This document shows, piece after piece, positions 22,516-32,640 of a DNA stretch of 64,000 bases. The position numbers and the translations under genes are program-made. The notes under the pieces were generated by a model. The model searched no databases. It worked only from the letters and a program-made list of their open reading frames with translations, and was not told where the DNA came from. The first letter of the stretch is position 1. Each line of letters starts with the position of its first letter. Where the stretch lies: contig NC_134995.1 of NCBI RefSeq assembly GCF_050947335.1, positions 7,106,501 through 7,170,500 on the forward strand. Direction: 5' to 3'. Origin of the DNA: Megachile rotundata. Its lineage: Eukaryota > Arthropoda > Insecta > Hymenoptera > Megachilidae.

Positions 22516-23900
22516 TTCGAAGTCCAAGAAACTTTCCTGTTCGAACTATTACACCAAAAGTAGCGTTTTGTATGATACTAGGTGATCAAATCATAAGAAT
22601 TGTTCACTCGACACCGTGCTGCATCTAATATATCGCAGTTTATTCGTCGTAAGGTCGTTTTATACGATGGAAAATTATTCGCGATACACAGATGAATTTC
22701 TTTTATTGCATGTTACTGTCAGACCGAAGAGGATCCTCGCTCGTGTTTCGTTCCGCCTCGCGGGAGTAACCTGTTCGTCTGGCTCGTCTTTTCAGAAAAT
22801 CGGTCGTATGCAATAAACTTCCTCGTGAACTGCTACGGCCGAGTTTATTTTCACGCCACTTTGCTCTGTCTCATCTGGCGTGCCCGGCGTGTTGTCATTT
22901 CCTCTCTGCCTCCTGCTCGTTTTCGGTTATTTCGCACGACCTGCCCATCGGGGGAAACAAACCTCGTAAAGCCGTCTACGCTCATTACGACCTGGCCGTT
23001 CGCTCGCTCGAGAATTAATTTAAGATTTCGTGAGTTATCAGGGTAACGGGCTGCGAGCACGGAATTCCACGGCCAACGCCATTTTAGACCCTTGGATAAT
23101 TCTCCACGCTTACTTTCCTCCATGGCGGATGCGACACATGGCGGGAAATGTACGCAGCAATCGCGTGAAAGATATTCGCTCGCAGTATTTTAATTTTGGG
23201 TATTCTAGATTTTAACGATAGGGATTTTGGGTTGAAAGCATTTTTGGAATATTGGTATTTCAGGATTTTAAGTTTAAAATTTTTTGGAGTTTTTGGCATT
23301 TTCAAGATTTTTGGGACTTCAGGACTTTGGGGGCTGCAATTTTGGGATATTAGATTTTTCAAGGTATTAGGACCTTAGGACTTTGGAATTTTTTTCCCGA
23401 ATTTTTAATTTCCGTGTACTTTACGACTTTTTGACCCTGAATCCACAACTATTTTGAAATTTTGTGGTCTTGAAACCTTGATACATTAAAACCTTGATTA
23501 CTTCAAACTTTACAATCATAAGTGACAATAGATTTTAAAAAATCACCTTCTCTACCCACAGAATTTCGAAACATATCCTCAACAATACCTATAAAATTTT
23601 CTTTCCAAATTAATTACAAAAATTCGCTAGTAAAAATCAAAGCTAAGTCCTTAATTGAATTTGAAAAAAGGTGAAAATAGCAGTGGCAGTAAGTTGATAC
23701 GAAAGTGCAACAACGATCGGATGGCTTTAAAGCGAAGAGGACAAAATTGTGCCGGCATCGATCGGGCCACTTAATTGTCCCTGGCATCGATGGAACTGGG
23801 TATCCAACGAAAAGAAAGAGACTCGTTTTATCGTGATTGATCTTTGGACTGGGAACAGGTAACGAGAAGTTGACAGAAAACTGTGCAGATCAGTTGGAAA
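22516..23900. other. GC-richer unique block and weak degenerate repeat
   Basis: 22610-23180 is GC-richer with overlapping frames on both strands (22825-23046 +, 22851-23123 -) and no recognisable product. 23190-23400 is a loose GGATTTT/TTTGGGA text similar to the decayed G-rich arrays. 23400-23900 is unique. Confidence 0.45.
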
Positions 23901-23902
23901 AG

Positions 23903-25114
23903 TACAGATGTCAACCCATGAGATGGCGCGTGAAAAGAAGCTTGACAGTGAACACTTTCATATTAAATTTATTAAAAGTTAAAGGAATATTGGATGCTTT
24001 TTGTAACTGCTTCAGTGTGGTAGTCAATATATTACAGAGATCCACCTTCAGTAACTACTGATGTCAACCCATCAGTATCAGATCACAGTTGGCGCCTGAA
24101 AGTAAAAGAAGCTTCACCATGAACACTTTCAGTTACATTTCGGCAAATAAGAATAATAATGACAACTGCTGAACGCAAGTAGCACCTCACTTGAGAGACG
24201 TTTGTCATAGTTTTTAGCCTAATTGGCGATCGCGAAAGTATACCGCTGAAAATACGTGTGAGGCGTCCATTTTTCTGTTCTGACCAATTGGAGCCGTAGC
24301 TCTAAACACCTGGGTCCACGCGCAAGCTCGTTGGTTGACATCGGTATATGGGAATGTGGAATTTGGGGTTTGACGGTTTGGGGGTTTAGAAATGTTGAAT
24401 TTGGAGTTTGGATGTTTGCGTATTCAAAACTGTAAAAATTTGAGCTCATGAAAATTTGAGAACTCAGATATTTAGAAAAGTAGCGGGCTTAGGAAATTTG
24501 AAAGTTTGGATATTTAGTAAAGTAGAAAGGGCTTATGAAAATTTGAAAATTCGGATATTGGAAGGGTAGAAATTTGCCTTCTGTACATTGACAAATTTAG
24601 ATATTCAGAAGTGTAGAAATTTGACTCTTGGAAATTGGGAAATTTAGATAGAAACGTAGAAATTTACCTATTAGAAATTTGAAAATTTGGACATCCAATT
24701 GAAGCCGTGAACTGGGTCCACCTGTCGCACCAACTCGTGGGTTGACATCAGTAGCTAGCAAGGTGAATTAGTATCAAAAAGCGCACCTAAGTGAACATAG
24801 TTTCAAAAGCTTTCCCAAGCTTTGCACTTAAAACTCTGTCCCCTCAACATCTATAAGCCACCCAACAGCAATTACTACTAAAATATAACTCCACAATTAA
24901 ATATTGTAAAATATTACATTAAATATTATAAATAACCGTTCAAAATTGTTCCCCAAAAAAGAGATACTGAATAAGTAGATAGCAAGATGCAATTAGTATT
25001 AAAAGAGCACCAAATATAATCGTTGCATCCTGAGTCTACGCATCTAATCCGATCAATTGTAGCTCCTCTAAACATGTCAGCCTCCACGCGCCACCTCGTA
25101 GGTTGACATCGGTA
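23903..25114. mobile_element. Candidate non-autonomous element with inverted ends
   Basis: The left edge TACAGATGTCAACCCATGAG then ATGGCGCGTGA (23903-23933) is mirrored at the right edge, whose reverse complement reads TACCGATGTCAACCTACGAG then GTGGCGCGTGG (25081-25114). That is about 30 bp of inverted repeat with only a few mismatches. Three more copies of the same motif lie inside (24056 +, 24315 -, 24716 -). No transposase frame is present, and I could not see a clear target-site duplication. It could instead be a nest of independent copies of a short dispersed repeat. Confidence 0.4.
23960..25009 (+). repeat. 1.05-kb dispersed duplication, copy A
   Basis: Matches 39653-40702 in direct orientation over 1050 bp, with about 30 substitutions and a few single-base indels counted by eye (about 97% identity). 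Homology starts at ATATTAAATTTATTAAAAG and ends at AAAAGAGCA. Copy A continues on both sides into inverted motif copies that copy B lacks, so A is the more complete locus. It includes a G-rich GGGGTTTGACGGTTTGGGG tract at about 24360-24390. Confidence 0.95.
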
Positions 25115-25615
25115 CACCAAACCGAGAATGCTACTGCTTTGTCGAAACTTTCGTTGGAAGTTGTTGGATACGGTACATTAAAGAAATGGGAAATTAAAGG
25201 ATACGTTCGTGATAATAACGATAAATGATCGTGTCGGTTGGACAGCCAGGACCATTAGTCAAAGTGCTTCTGCGAAAGTTTTGTTAAGAGTAATGGGATA
25301 AAATCTGTCCGAGATGTTGCAAGATATTGTTTGCCGAACTGAGCTTTGTAATTCGTGACAGAATAGTTTAATCATTTTCAGTAGGTACAACTTTTGTGTT
25401 AAGGGAATAATGGGGAAAATGAATCGGAAATTTTGTAATTTGTTACGTGTCAGGTATTTTATGTTTTGTTGATGTTCAGTTCTGTTTTTATTGTTGGGAA
25501 GTGATGGTTTATTACTTAATGGAGTGATTTATTAGGTTATAGGCTATAGCTTAGTGGTTGTATTTTATTAGTTATTGTTCTTAAAGAATTAGTTGAGGGT
25601 AGTTTTCTGGTTGGA
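25115..25615. other. Unique AT-rich sequence
   Basis: No array, no recognisable gene. The end is T-rich with TTAGTTATTG-like words. Confidence 0.45.
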
Positions 25616-25860
25616 TTCAGTGTATTAATTCATTTAATTGTAACAATCTTGACTTGTAGCAAGCTTGATTTGTTCTGTAACTTGACTTGTCTTCTAACAA
25701 TCTTGGCTTGTCTAACATCTTGACTTGTCTAACATCTTGACTTGTCTAACATCTTGACTTGTCTAACTTGATCCGTTTTCTAACAACCTTGATTTACCCT
25801 ATAACACTGTTAACTTGTTCTCCAACAATCTTGACTTGTCCTTAAACAAATCTCGACTCA
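25616..25860. repeat. 17-bp CTTGACTTGTCTAACAT repeat
   Basis: About four near-perfect copies of CTTGACTTGTCTAACAT at 25695-25765 with degenerate longer units (CTTGACTTGTTCTCCAACAA type) on both sides. Confidence 0.9.
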
Positions 25861-25929
25861 CGATGTCTTCAATCCCCAAGCCAGCTTCAAAATCTAACAG
25901 CCTAACATCGCCATCTTCAACTTAGTTCT

Positions 25930-26452
25930 TCCAGAAGAACAACATGCACCCATCCTATGTCTCTTCCGTATCGTTCAGTGTACTCTAAACTTAGCCCCTC
26001 TTTCTTCTCGGTCTCCCTCTCTGCATCATCCTCTTCGAGGAGTGTGCCTGTCGGTCTGCAACTAGCTCGCTTTCGAGTCCTCGTCCCTTCTGATCCCAGC
26101 CGCTTTGACTCTCCCAGCAAATTCGATACACGGTCCTGCTTCTTCGAGTTCTTCGGCAAACTCGATACGCGGTCGCAAATTCGGTCTTGCTCCGAGTTGT
26201 TCGGCAAATTCGGTCTTATTTCGAGTCGCTCTGCAAATTCGGCAAATTTTGCCGCGAAATACTCGGACGACTCTTCGCTAGGTAAACCGTGGATTGTGTG
26301 ACGGAGAAGAAGGTCGGGTCACGGAATCGAAGAGATACCAACGGTCGGTGTAACGACCTTTTGTACCAGAAGAAAACGACCGGGACACGGGCTTCTGTCG
26401 CTTGTTGACCGAGTGTCTTCGAGGCTGGCGAAGAGAGCCTCAGGGGGTGAGT
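25930..26452 (+). other. GC-rich block ending in a splice-donor-like GTGAGT
   Basis: CpG-rich, non-AT block. Internal near-repeats of CAAATTCGGTCTTG/CAAACTCGATACGCGG (26120-26240). It ends at GCCTCAGGG|GTGAGTAC with GTGAGT at 26447-26452, a consensus 5' splice donor. Overlapping frames on both strands (25917-26207 -, 25957-26301 +) are low-complexity S/R-rich and unconvincing. A plausible reading is a 5' untranslated exon, but no initiator or TATA box is decisive. Confidence 0.35.
26399..26439 (+). repeat. Duplicated GC-rich segment, copy 1
   Basis: 22 identical bases starting CGCTTGTTGACCGAG, then about 19 more with a few changes, repeated at 27567-27607. Copy 1 lies just before the GTGAGT donor-like site. 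Confidence 0.85.
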
Positions 26453-27566
26453 ACTTCTTCTGCTCTTCTTCTCGCACCCCGCCTCTCTCTTGTCCTCCTT
26501 TCTCGCCACTTTCTTTCGGCCTTCTTCTGCTTTCTATTTCTCCACTTATCTCGCAGCCATCCACCGTCTTAATTTCGTGCTCCTTCAGCTGATAACAGAA
26601 GCGGCGCACTCTTCTGCTTCTTATTGCGTTAATGTCCCTTGATATCCGGCGTTTAGTATGTATTACTCCGAGAAATCGTTGCGGTTCGGTATCGCGGGCT
26701 GCTAAGCGATTTCGGGCTTGTGAACATTTTTAGGGACATTTGGGGGAGATTTTGATCATTTTGATGACCTTCAAATGTGTACGTCCGAATAATATTAATT
26801 GTGATTAATCTGAATTAATGTCTGTTCAGATTTATCTGTGTAATGTCTGTTATTATTGAAAATGACTTCAATGTCGAAAATTAATTTAAAAATTTATTTG
26901 TTATTATTAAACATTAAAAATTAATATAATTAATATATTGATGTAATACTGTATTAAAAGTTGTTAGTATCACATGTAATATAACATATGCATATGTATA
27001 TATTACATATTGCATATGCATATGTATATGTAGGACATTGACAACCTTGATAATATTTCAAGGTCATAAAAATCAATGAGGTGTATACAAGGAATAACAT
27101 ATTTTATTAATACATATAAGTTAAACACATGAAGTTACTAAATGACGTTAAATTACCAGATTTAATCAACATATTGATACAAACTATCAAATTGTATCAA
27201 ACTTCTTCTTAAATAAATTTTACACGTACACATTAAATTACCGAAACCTCTTAAGCAAGCCACATAATAATTAATATTATGTAACAACATAAAATTAACG
27301 ATCATAAAGAATCATTCATGCAGTAGTTAAATACCAACATGAATAATACAGCATTATATATGTGCGTTTCTATGTTTTGAATTGGTGCAACAAAAATTTT
27401 GGAACTCATCAAGGGATGAACATCAAGTTGTCTGGTTGTACTCGACATCTAAATAAGAGGATAAAATCGTGACGGTATCTTGAATCGGGTAAAAAGCGTG
27501 CGACCGGTAGCGGCTTAAAGTATCGTCTTCGCGAACGTCAAAAGGAGAAGGGACTTAGGTTCGCGC
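26453..27566. other. Pyrimidine-rich then AT-rich sequence
   Basis: 26453-26640 is pyrimidine-rich (TTCTTCTGC, CTCTCTTGTCC). 26760-27480 is AT-rich; a CATATGCATATGTATATA microsatellite lies at 26985-27030. No gene is supported. Confidence 0.5.
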
Positions 27567-27607
27567 CGCTTGTTGACCGAGTGTCTTCAAGTCGACGGCG
27601 AAAAGCC
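27567..27607 (+). repeat. Duplicated GC-rich segment, copy 2
   Basis: Second copy of the segment at 26399-26439. The following GC-richer sequence to 27790 is open on the plus strand (27581-27796) without a recognisable product. Confidence 0.85.
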
Positions 27608-27849
27608 CTTTTGCTACCCCTTCGACTCTTGTCGTCCACTATTCACTTTGATTTCTTACGTCCCGTAAATTCCCTAACTCTTAGTGACGTTTATCGTTTC
27701 TCCACGCGTTCGTTCGAACGGGGGTATTGTGCGAAATTAGCGATTACACTTTGCGAGACGATTTTAAGGAGTGGACAAGGTTTAGACAATCTTTAGAAAC
27801 TTAAAAGGTTGGGACGTTTTGAAATTCGGGATCTGGAGATTTTTCGTAC

Positions 27850-28330
27850 CTGAGAATTTTGGGACTTTTAAGATTTTGCGATTTTCAAGGGTTTGGGATT
27901 GAAGGATTTGCGGAATTTTGTTTTTTTTTGGGGGGGATTTTCAGGGGTTCGGGATCTAGGGATTTTTCGCACCTGAAGATTTTTGGAACTTTGGGGACTT
28001 TTGGGATTTCTGGGATTTCTAAGGTTTTGGAATTTTCAGGGGTTCGGGATCTAGGGATTTTTTGCACCTGAAGATTTTTGGAACTTTGGGGACTCTTGGG
28101 ATTTCTGGGATTTTTAAGGTTTTGGGATTTTCAGGGGTTCGGGATCTAGGGATTTTTTGCACCTGAAGATTTTTGGAACTTTGGGGACTATTGGGATTTC
28201 TGGGATTTTTGAGGTTTTGGGATTTTCAGGGGTTCGGGATCTAGGGATTTTTTGCACCTGAAGATTTTTAGAACTTTGAAGACATTTGGGATTTTTGAAA
28301 TTTTCTGAATTTTGGGATTTTTAAGATTTT
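27850..28330 (+). repeat. 95-bp G-rich tandem repeat
   Basis: Anchor TCAGGGGTTCGGGATCTAGG at 27941, 28036, 28131 and 28226, exactly 95 bp apart each time. The unit also contains TTGCACCTGAAGATTTTTGG and TTTGGGACTTTTGGGATTTC. About five copies including diverged edges. 95 is not a multiple of 8 or 9, unlike most arrays here. Confidence 0.95.
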
Positions 28331-29403
28331 GAGATTTTTAGAGATTTTGGGATATTGGAATATTTGAATTTTTAGCCCTTGAAATTATGGGATCTCAGTA
28401 TTTTTGAAACCGTAAATCTTGGAATTTTTTAACTTTTGTTATTGCGAATTTAGAACTATGGAAATTTTTAATTTTAGCCAAACATAAATCAAACAAGCAC
28501 CATATTTCAATTTTCCAGAGAACCCAAAAATCAGTCCTGAATTTGTTCGTCACACGACTTCACTCTTAATCCTAGTGTAAATTTTGAACAAGCGTGATAG
28601 GGTTTACTGGTGTAGTAACAGGCGTGAGAGACTTACGTAGGAAAAATGGCAATATAGGGAGAGGAGATCGTACATTTATGTAGGGCAAAGCTTTTCAAAC
28701 TTTCATGAACTGAGATACGCTTTAGGAAACAGTAATTTTACGTGACCCACTTACGATGCATTACTGTTCGAAGATAAAACGACAATTTTATGCTTCCGAA
28801 ATACAAGGATTCTATAATCGCAGGATTCTGACGTGAGAGTATTAAATTTTAAAAATTCAAAGTTTCGTTGACTGAAGAAATGAAAACTGTAGTTGTAAAG
28901 TGTTAAGGATCATAGACTCAAAGATTCTTTAACTTATGAAGAACTGGTCTTAAAATTCAATTAAAAGTCTCCAGTTTCTAAGATTACTTTTAAAAAATCC
29001 CTAGGTATTCATTTATTTTTAAATTTGAAGATTTCAAGGTTAGTGAAAGTTTAAAGATTTCAAAGTCCTTAAATGAAGCGACAAGAACAGGTGTTTGGTT
29101 TCCAAAAATTTTAAAAAATCCAAATCCAAAAAATTCCAAAAATCTATTGGTTTCAAACCAAAGAGCAATATTTTGTCACGCTTTTAGAGATATTTTTCAG
29201 ACTACACTATAACTTTTGTTATACAGAATCTAGTTTTGTAATTTCGTTAATTTTTTGAAACTTCATAAGAAATATTTTTGAAAAAGCTTTCACAGCGAAA
29301 TTGCAAAATCGATTAACAACTAAACCGTCAGAGCCATCAATCCAGAGATCCCAAAAATCAGTCCTCAATTTGTGTGTCATCGGACTTCGCCTTAATATCC
29401 TTC
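28331..29403. other. Unique AT-rich sequence with a 58-bp duplicated segment
   Basis: Segments 28514-28571 and 29341-29399 match (CCCAAAAATCAGTCCT...AATTTGT...CGACTTC or GGACTTC...CTTAAT), about 85% by eye, 827 bp apart in direct orientation. The rest is AT-rich, with no gene. Confidence 0.65.
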
Positions 29404-29760
29404 ATGACTAATCCAAATAATCGAAAAGCAAATTCTCGCAAAACGCAATTTTCGTTATTATCCTCGCTTGTCCATTTCCGAATTGCAAAACGAATGATCA
29501 GTTTTAATCGCGCACTGTACGATTCTCTAATCAACAACACATTTTGGCAATTCACCGAGCAAGTGAATAACGTTCTTGGCAATCCTGTGCAAAGCAACGT
29601 CGCGAGGCAACTTGATTGGTTGCCCAAACGTAGGTACATGCACCACGATGACCTGTTTCTGACGTCCGTTTCACGTGCCATTGTCGACGTCGTTTCAACG
29701 AAAATGCGTTATATACGACCAAAGATAGATTCATTATTCGCTAATCTTATGAAAAATTGA
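29404..29760 (+). CDS. Possible ORF, unknown product (118 aa)
   Basis: I do not recognise it. A true ATG at 29404 starts a frame of 118 codons ending in TGA; the frame is open further upstream to a GTG at 29374. The product is basic and mixed in composition (NPNNRKANSRKTQ start; DWLPKRRYMHHDD near the middle; IRPKIDSLFANLMKN end), with no signal peptide, membrane helix or known motif. The opposite strand is also open over most of the region (29358-29681), which suggests compositional openness. The upstream edge lies in the 58-bp duplicated segment. I rate a real gene as unlikely but not excluded. Confidence 0.15.
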   Translation: MTNPNNRKANSRKTQFSLLSSLVHFRIAKRMISFNRALYDSLINNTFWQFTEQVNNVLGNPVQSNVARQLDWLPKRRYMHHDDLFLTSVSRAIVDVVSTKMRYIRPKIDSLFANLMKN

Positions 29761-29869
29761 GATTGATAAGGATAAGGTAGATCGTTAAGAAAATACGCTT
29801 TAATTAGCAGCATTGAATTAATTCGTCTTCATTACGCACCCTGACTTTATTCCTTGTACCTCAATTACT

Positions 29870-30640
29870 TCGAAAATTTTTTTTGGAAGTTAAATAATTA
29901 AGTAGTTGAATTAATTGGATAAATGTACTGTCATAATTAAGTGTATACAACGTTACGATATATATTTTTCAAATCAATTTATTTTACGAAATAAATTTGT
30001 AAATTAAACCCCATTTTTATTAATTGCTGCTATATCTCAATTTTTAGGTTAAAAATTTTGGTGAAAGTCGTTAAATAATTAAGTAGTTGAATTAATTGAA
30101 TAAATTTACTGTAATAATTAAGTGTATACAGCGTTATGATATATATTTTTCAGATTAATTTATTTTGCAAAATAAATTTCTAAATTAAACCCCATTTTTA
30201 TTAATTACTGCTATATCTCAATTTTCAGGTTAGAAATTTTTGTGGTAGTCGTTAAATAATTAAGTAGTTGAATTAATTGGATAAATGTACTGTAATAATT
30301 AAGTGTATACAGCGTTATGATATATATTTTTCAGATTAACTTATTTTGCAAAATAAATTTGTAAATTAAACTCCTAACTAACCTAAAAAAATTTTTAGGT
30401 TAGAAGTTTTTGTGGAAGTCGTTAAATAATTAAGTAGTTGAATTAATTGGATAAATACTGTAATAATTAAAAGTGTGGAGCGTTATTTATTGTTACACAA
30501 TGTACATATTTTTTAAATTAATTTATTTTATAGAATATTCACCCCAATTTTATTCGTTGCTGCTGTACCTCAATTCGTACTCGACAGTTATTAAATAAAT
30601 CGAGTAATTGAATAAATTTTATTGTCAAATTTGTATTATT
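29870..30640 (+). repeat. Tandem repeat of about 180 bp
   Basis: TAAATAATTAAGTAGTTGAA recurs at 29891, 30072, 30253 and 30423 (spacing 181, 181, 170). Units share GTGTATACAGCGTTATGATA and AAACCCCATTTTTATTAATT. The last copy is diverged and fades by about 30640. Confidence 0.93.
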
Positions 30641-31559
30641 AAATCACTCATTTCAATCAATTGTAATTACAAATCGATATGATAACAAATCAATATACGA
30701 ATAAAAAATTGCCTTTGACCTCTTAAAATTTTTGAGGTTAGACTTTGAGAAGATTTCAATATACTAACTTTCTACAGTATGAGAATAAAAAAAAAAATGT
30801 TGTCAATAATAATTTTAATATATTAATAGTCCTAATTAATATAATCCCTGATTAATGTATTAGCAGAAAATAAGAAATAATGAAAAATTGATAAAAGAAA
30901 ATGAATCTCTAATGATTAACACCTGAACCGACAAAGCCAGTGTAAATTCAACAATTAATATAAATTATCGTTCGTCAAACAATTATTTCCGGTTGGTCGA
31001 TACAAAATTATCACAATTCAACATTTTCGTGATCGGTCAAATCCCACATTCTGTTTGCAAACCCTCTGAGAATAATCACCAACCGTGTTTACATCCAATT
31101 ATATCGGTATTCAATTACCGATCGACCAATGTTTTCCATGATAATTCGAAATATGTTTTCACCGAATACACCCTCGTCGACTATTTCACTCGGAATCGCG
31201 TGATTGTTGTCGTTGGCTAAAGCAGTGTCCGCTAATAGCTAATCACAAAAGTCTCCTCTTAAGCTCTCTTAAAAGCTTTCAATCGACTATAACCTTGTAA
31301 CATTTTCATCGTGTCTCTGACCCGACAGATTTTGTTCGTGCCATACAGATTAAATGGGATGATACGGTGTAGAGACCGACAGACACGACGATGCATTTAA
31401 TAATTAACCTGGTGCGCCTGTTTCGCTGGCAAATCGTCCGCTACAATCGTGGTACAATTTAATCACGGTGAAATCACGGGTTTAAGGAATAATTGTTGTT
31501 TTAAGGTTATGTCAATTTTTGATGTTTTAATCCCGACATTTTAGGATTTTTTAATATTG
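30641..31559. other. Unique AT-rich sequence
   Basis: AT-rich at 30641-30960. 30961-31480 is of higher complexity; a 24-bp word ACGACGATGCATTTAATAAT plus TAAC near 31386-31409 recurs near 32711-32734 in a different context. A plus-strand frame at 30993-31220 (75 codons) is not recognisable. Confidence 0.5.
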
Positions 31560-32260
31560 TAATTTTTTGGGGCTGTGGAATTTTGGTTTTGGGTTTTGGA
31601 GTTTTGGAATATTGGGAATTTGGGAGTTTTGGGAATTTTGGGAATTTGGGAATTTGGGGAATTTGGTAATTTAGGGAATTTAGGGGATTTGGGAATCGGG
31701 GAATTTGGGAATTTGGGAATATTGGGAATTGGGGATTTGGGGAATTTTGTGAATTTTTAGAATTTTGGGAATTTAGGAATATAGAGAACTTTGGAAATTT
31801 GGGGAATTTTTAGAATTTCGGGAATATGGGAATTTTTAGAATTTGGGAATCTGGGAATCTAGGAATTGGGGAATATTGGGAATTTGTGGAATTTTGAAAT
31901 TTGGGAGATTTTGGGAATTTTTGAAATTTTAGGAATATTAGAACTTTGGGAAATTTTGGAACTTTGGGAATTTTGAGAATTTTGGAATCTGGGATTCGGG
32001 GAATCGGGGAATTTGGGAATATTGGGAATTGGGAAATTTTGGCAATTTGTGGAATTTTGAAATTTGGGGGATTTTGGGAACTTTTGGCATTTTGGGAATA
32101 TTAGAACTTTGGGAAATTGTGAAACTTTGAGAATTTTGAGTATTTAGGAATCTGGGAATCTGAGAATTTGGGAATATTGGGAATTGATGAATTTTAGGAA
32201 TTTGTGGAATTTCGGAATTTGGGAATTTTGGAATTTTATTATTATTGAGAGACCTTGGGA
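31560..32260. repeat. GGGAATTT/GGGAATTTT mixed octamer-nonamer array
   Basis: G-rich on the plus strand, alternating GGGAATTT (8) and GGGAATTTT (9) units with GGGGAATC and AATATT variants. Two related blocks of roughly 200-300 bp with GAATCTGGGAATC-type words recur (31840, 31985, 32150). Open frames in it are artefacts. Confidence 0.9.
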
Positions 32261-32640
32261 TTTTGGACCTGGTCAAATTTTCAAATATTCAAAATTCTTA
32301 AAGTCTAATATTCGAAAATTCCCAAATTTCCAAATAAATTTGTCAAATTTGTAATTTTCTTAGTATTCAAATTCTTAAATTGATACGATCCTAAATTCTA
32401 AAATGTTGAATTTCGAATCCCCATATCCTTCAATATACAAATTTTCTAATTTTCAAATTCTAAATCCTCCCTTCCACCACCCCAAATCCCCAATAAACCC
32501 AAGTCTAAAATCCCCAAACTCCGATTCCCACCTCTCAAACCCCCAAATTCCCAAATCTCCAACCAAAATCCCCCATTCCCAAAATCCCCACATCCCAAAA
32601 CCTCCAATCTTCCCAACAATCCTTTCCTCCACATAGTTAT
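32261..32640. repeat. C-rich degenerate array
   Basis: Switches strand polarity compared with the previous array: CCCAAATTTCC, CCCAAATTCCC and CCCCAAATCCCC words on the plus strand, loosely 8-bp spaced, best at 32460-32610. Confidence 0.75.

Noticed and set aside
25917..26609. Arg/Glu-rich or Ser-rich proteins in the GC-rich block
   Set aside because: Overlapping frames on both strands with composition-driven bias; a non-coding exon or regulatory block fits better.
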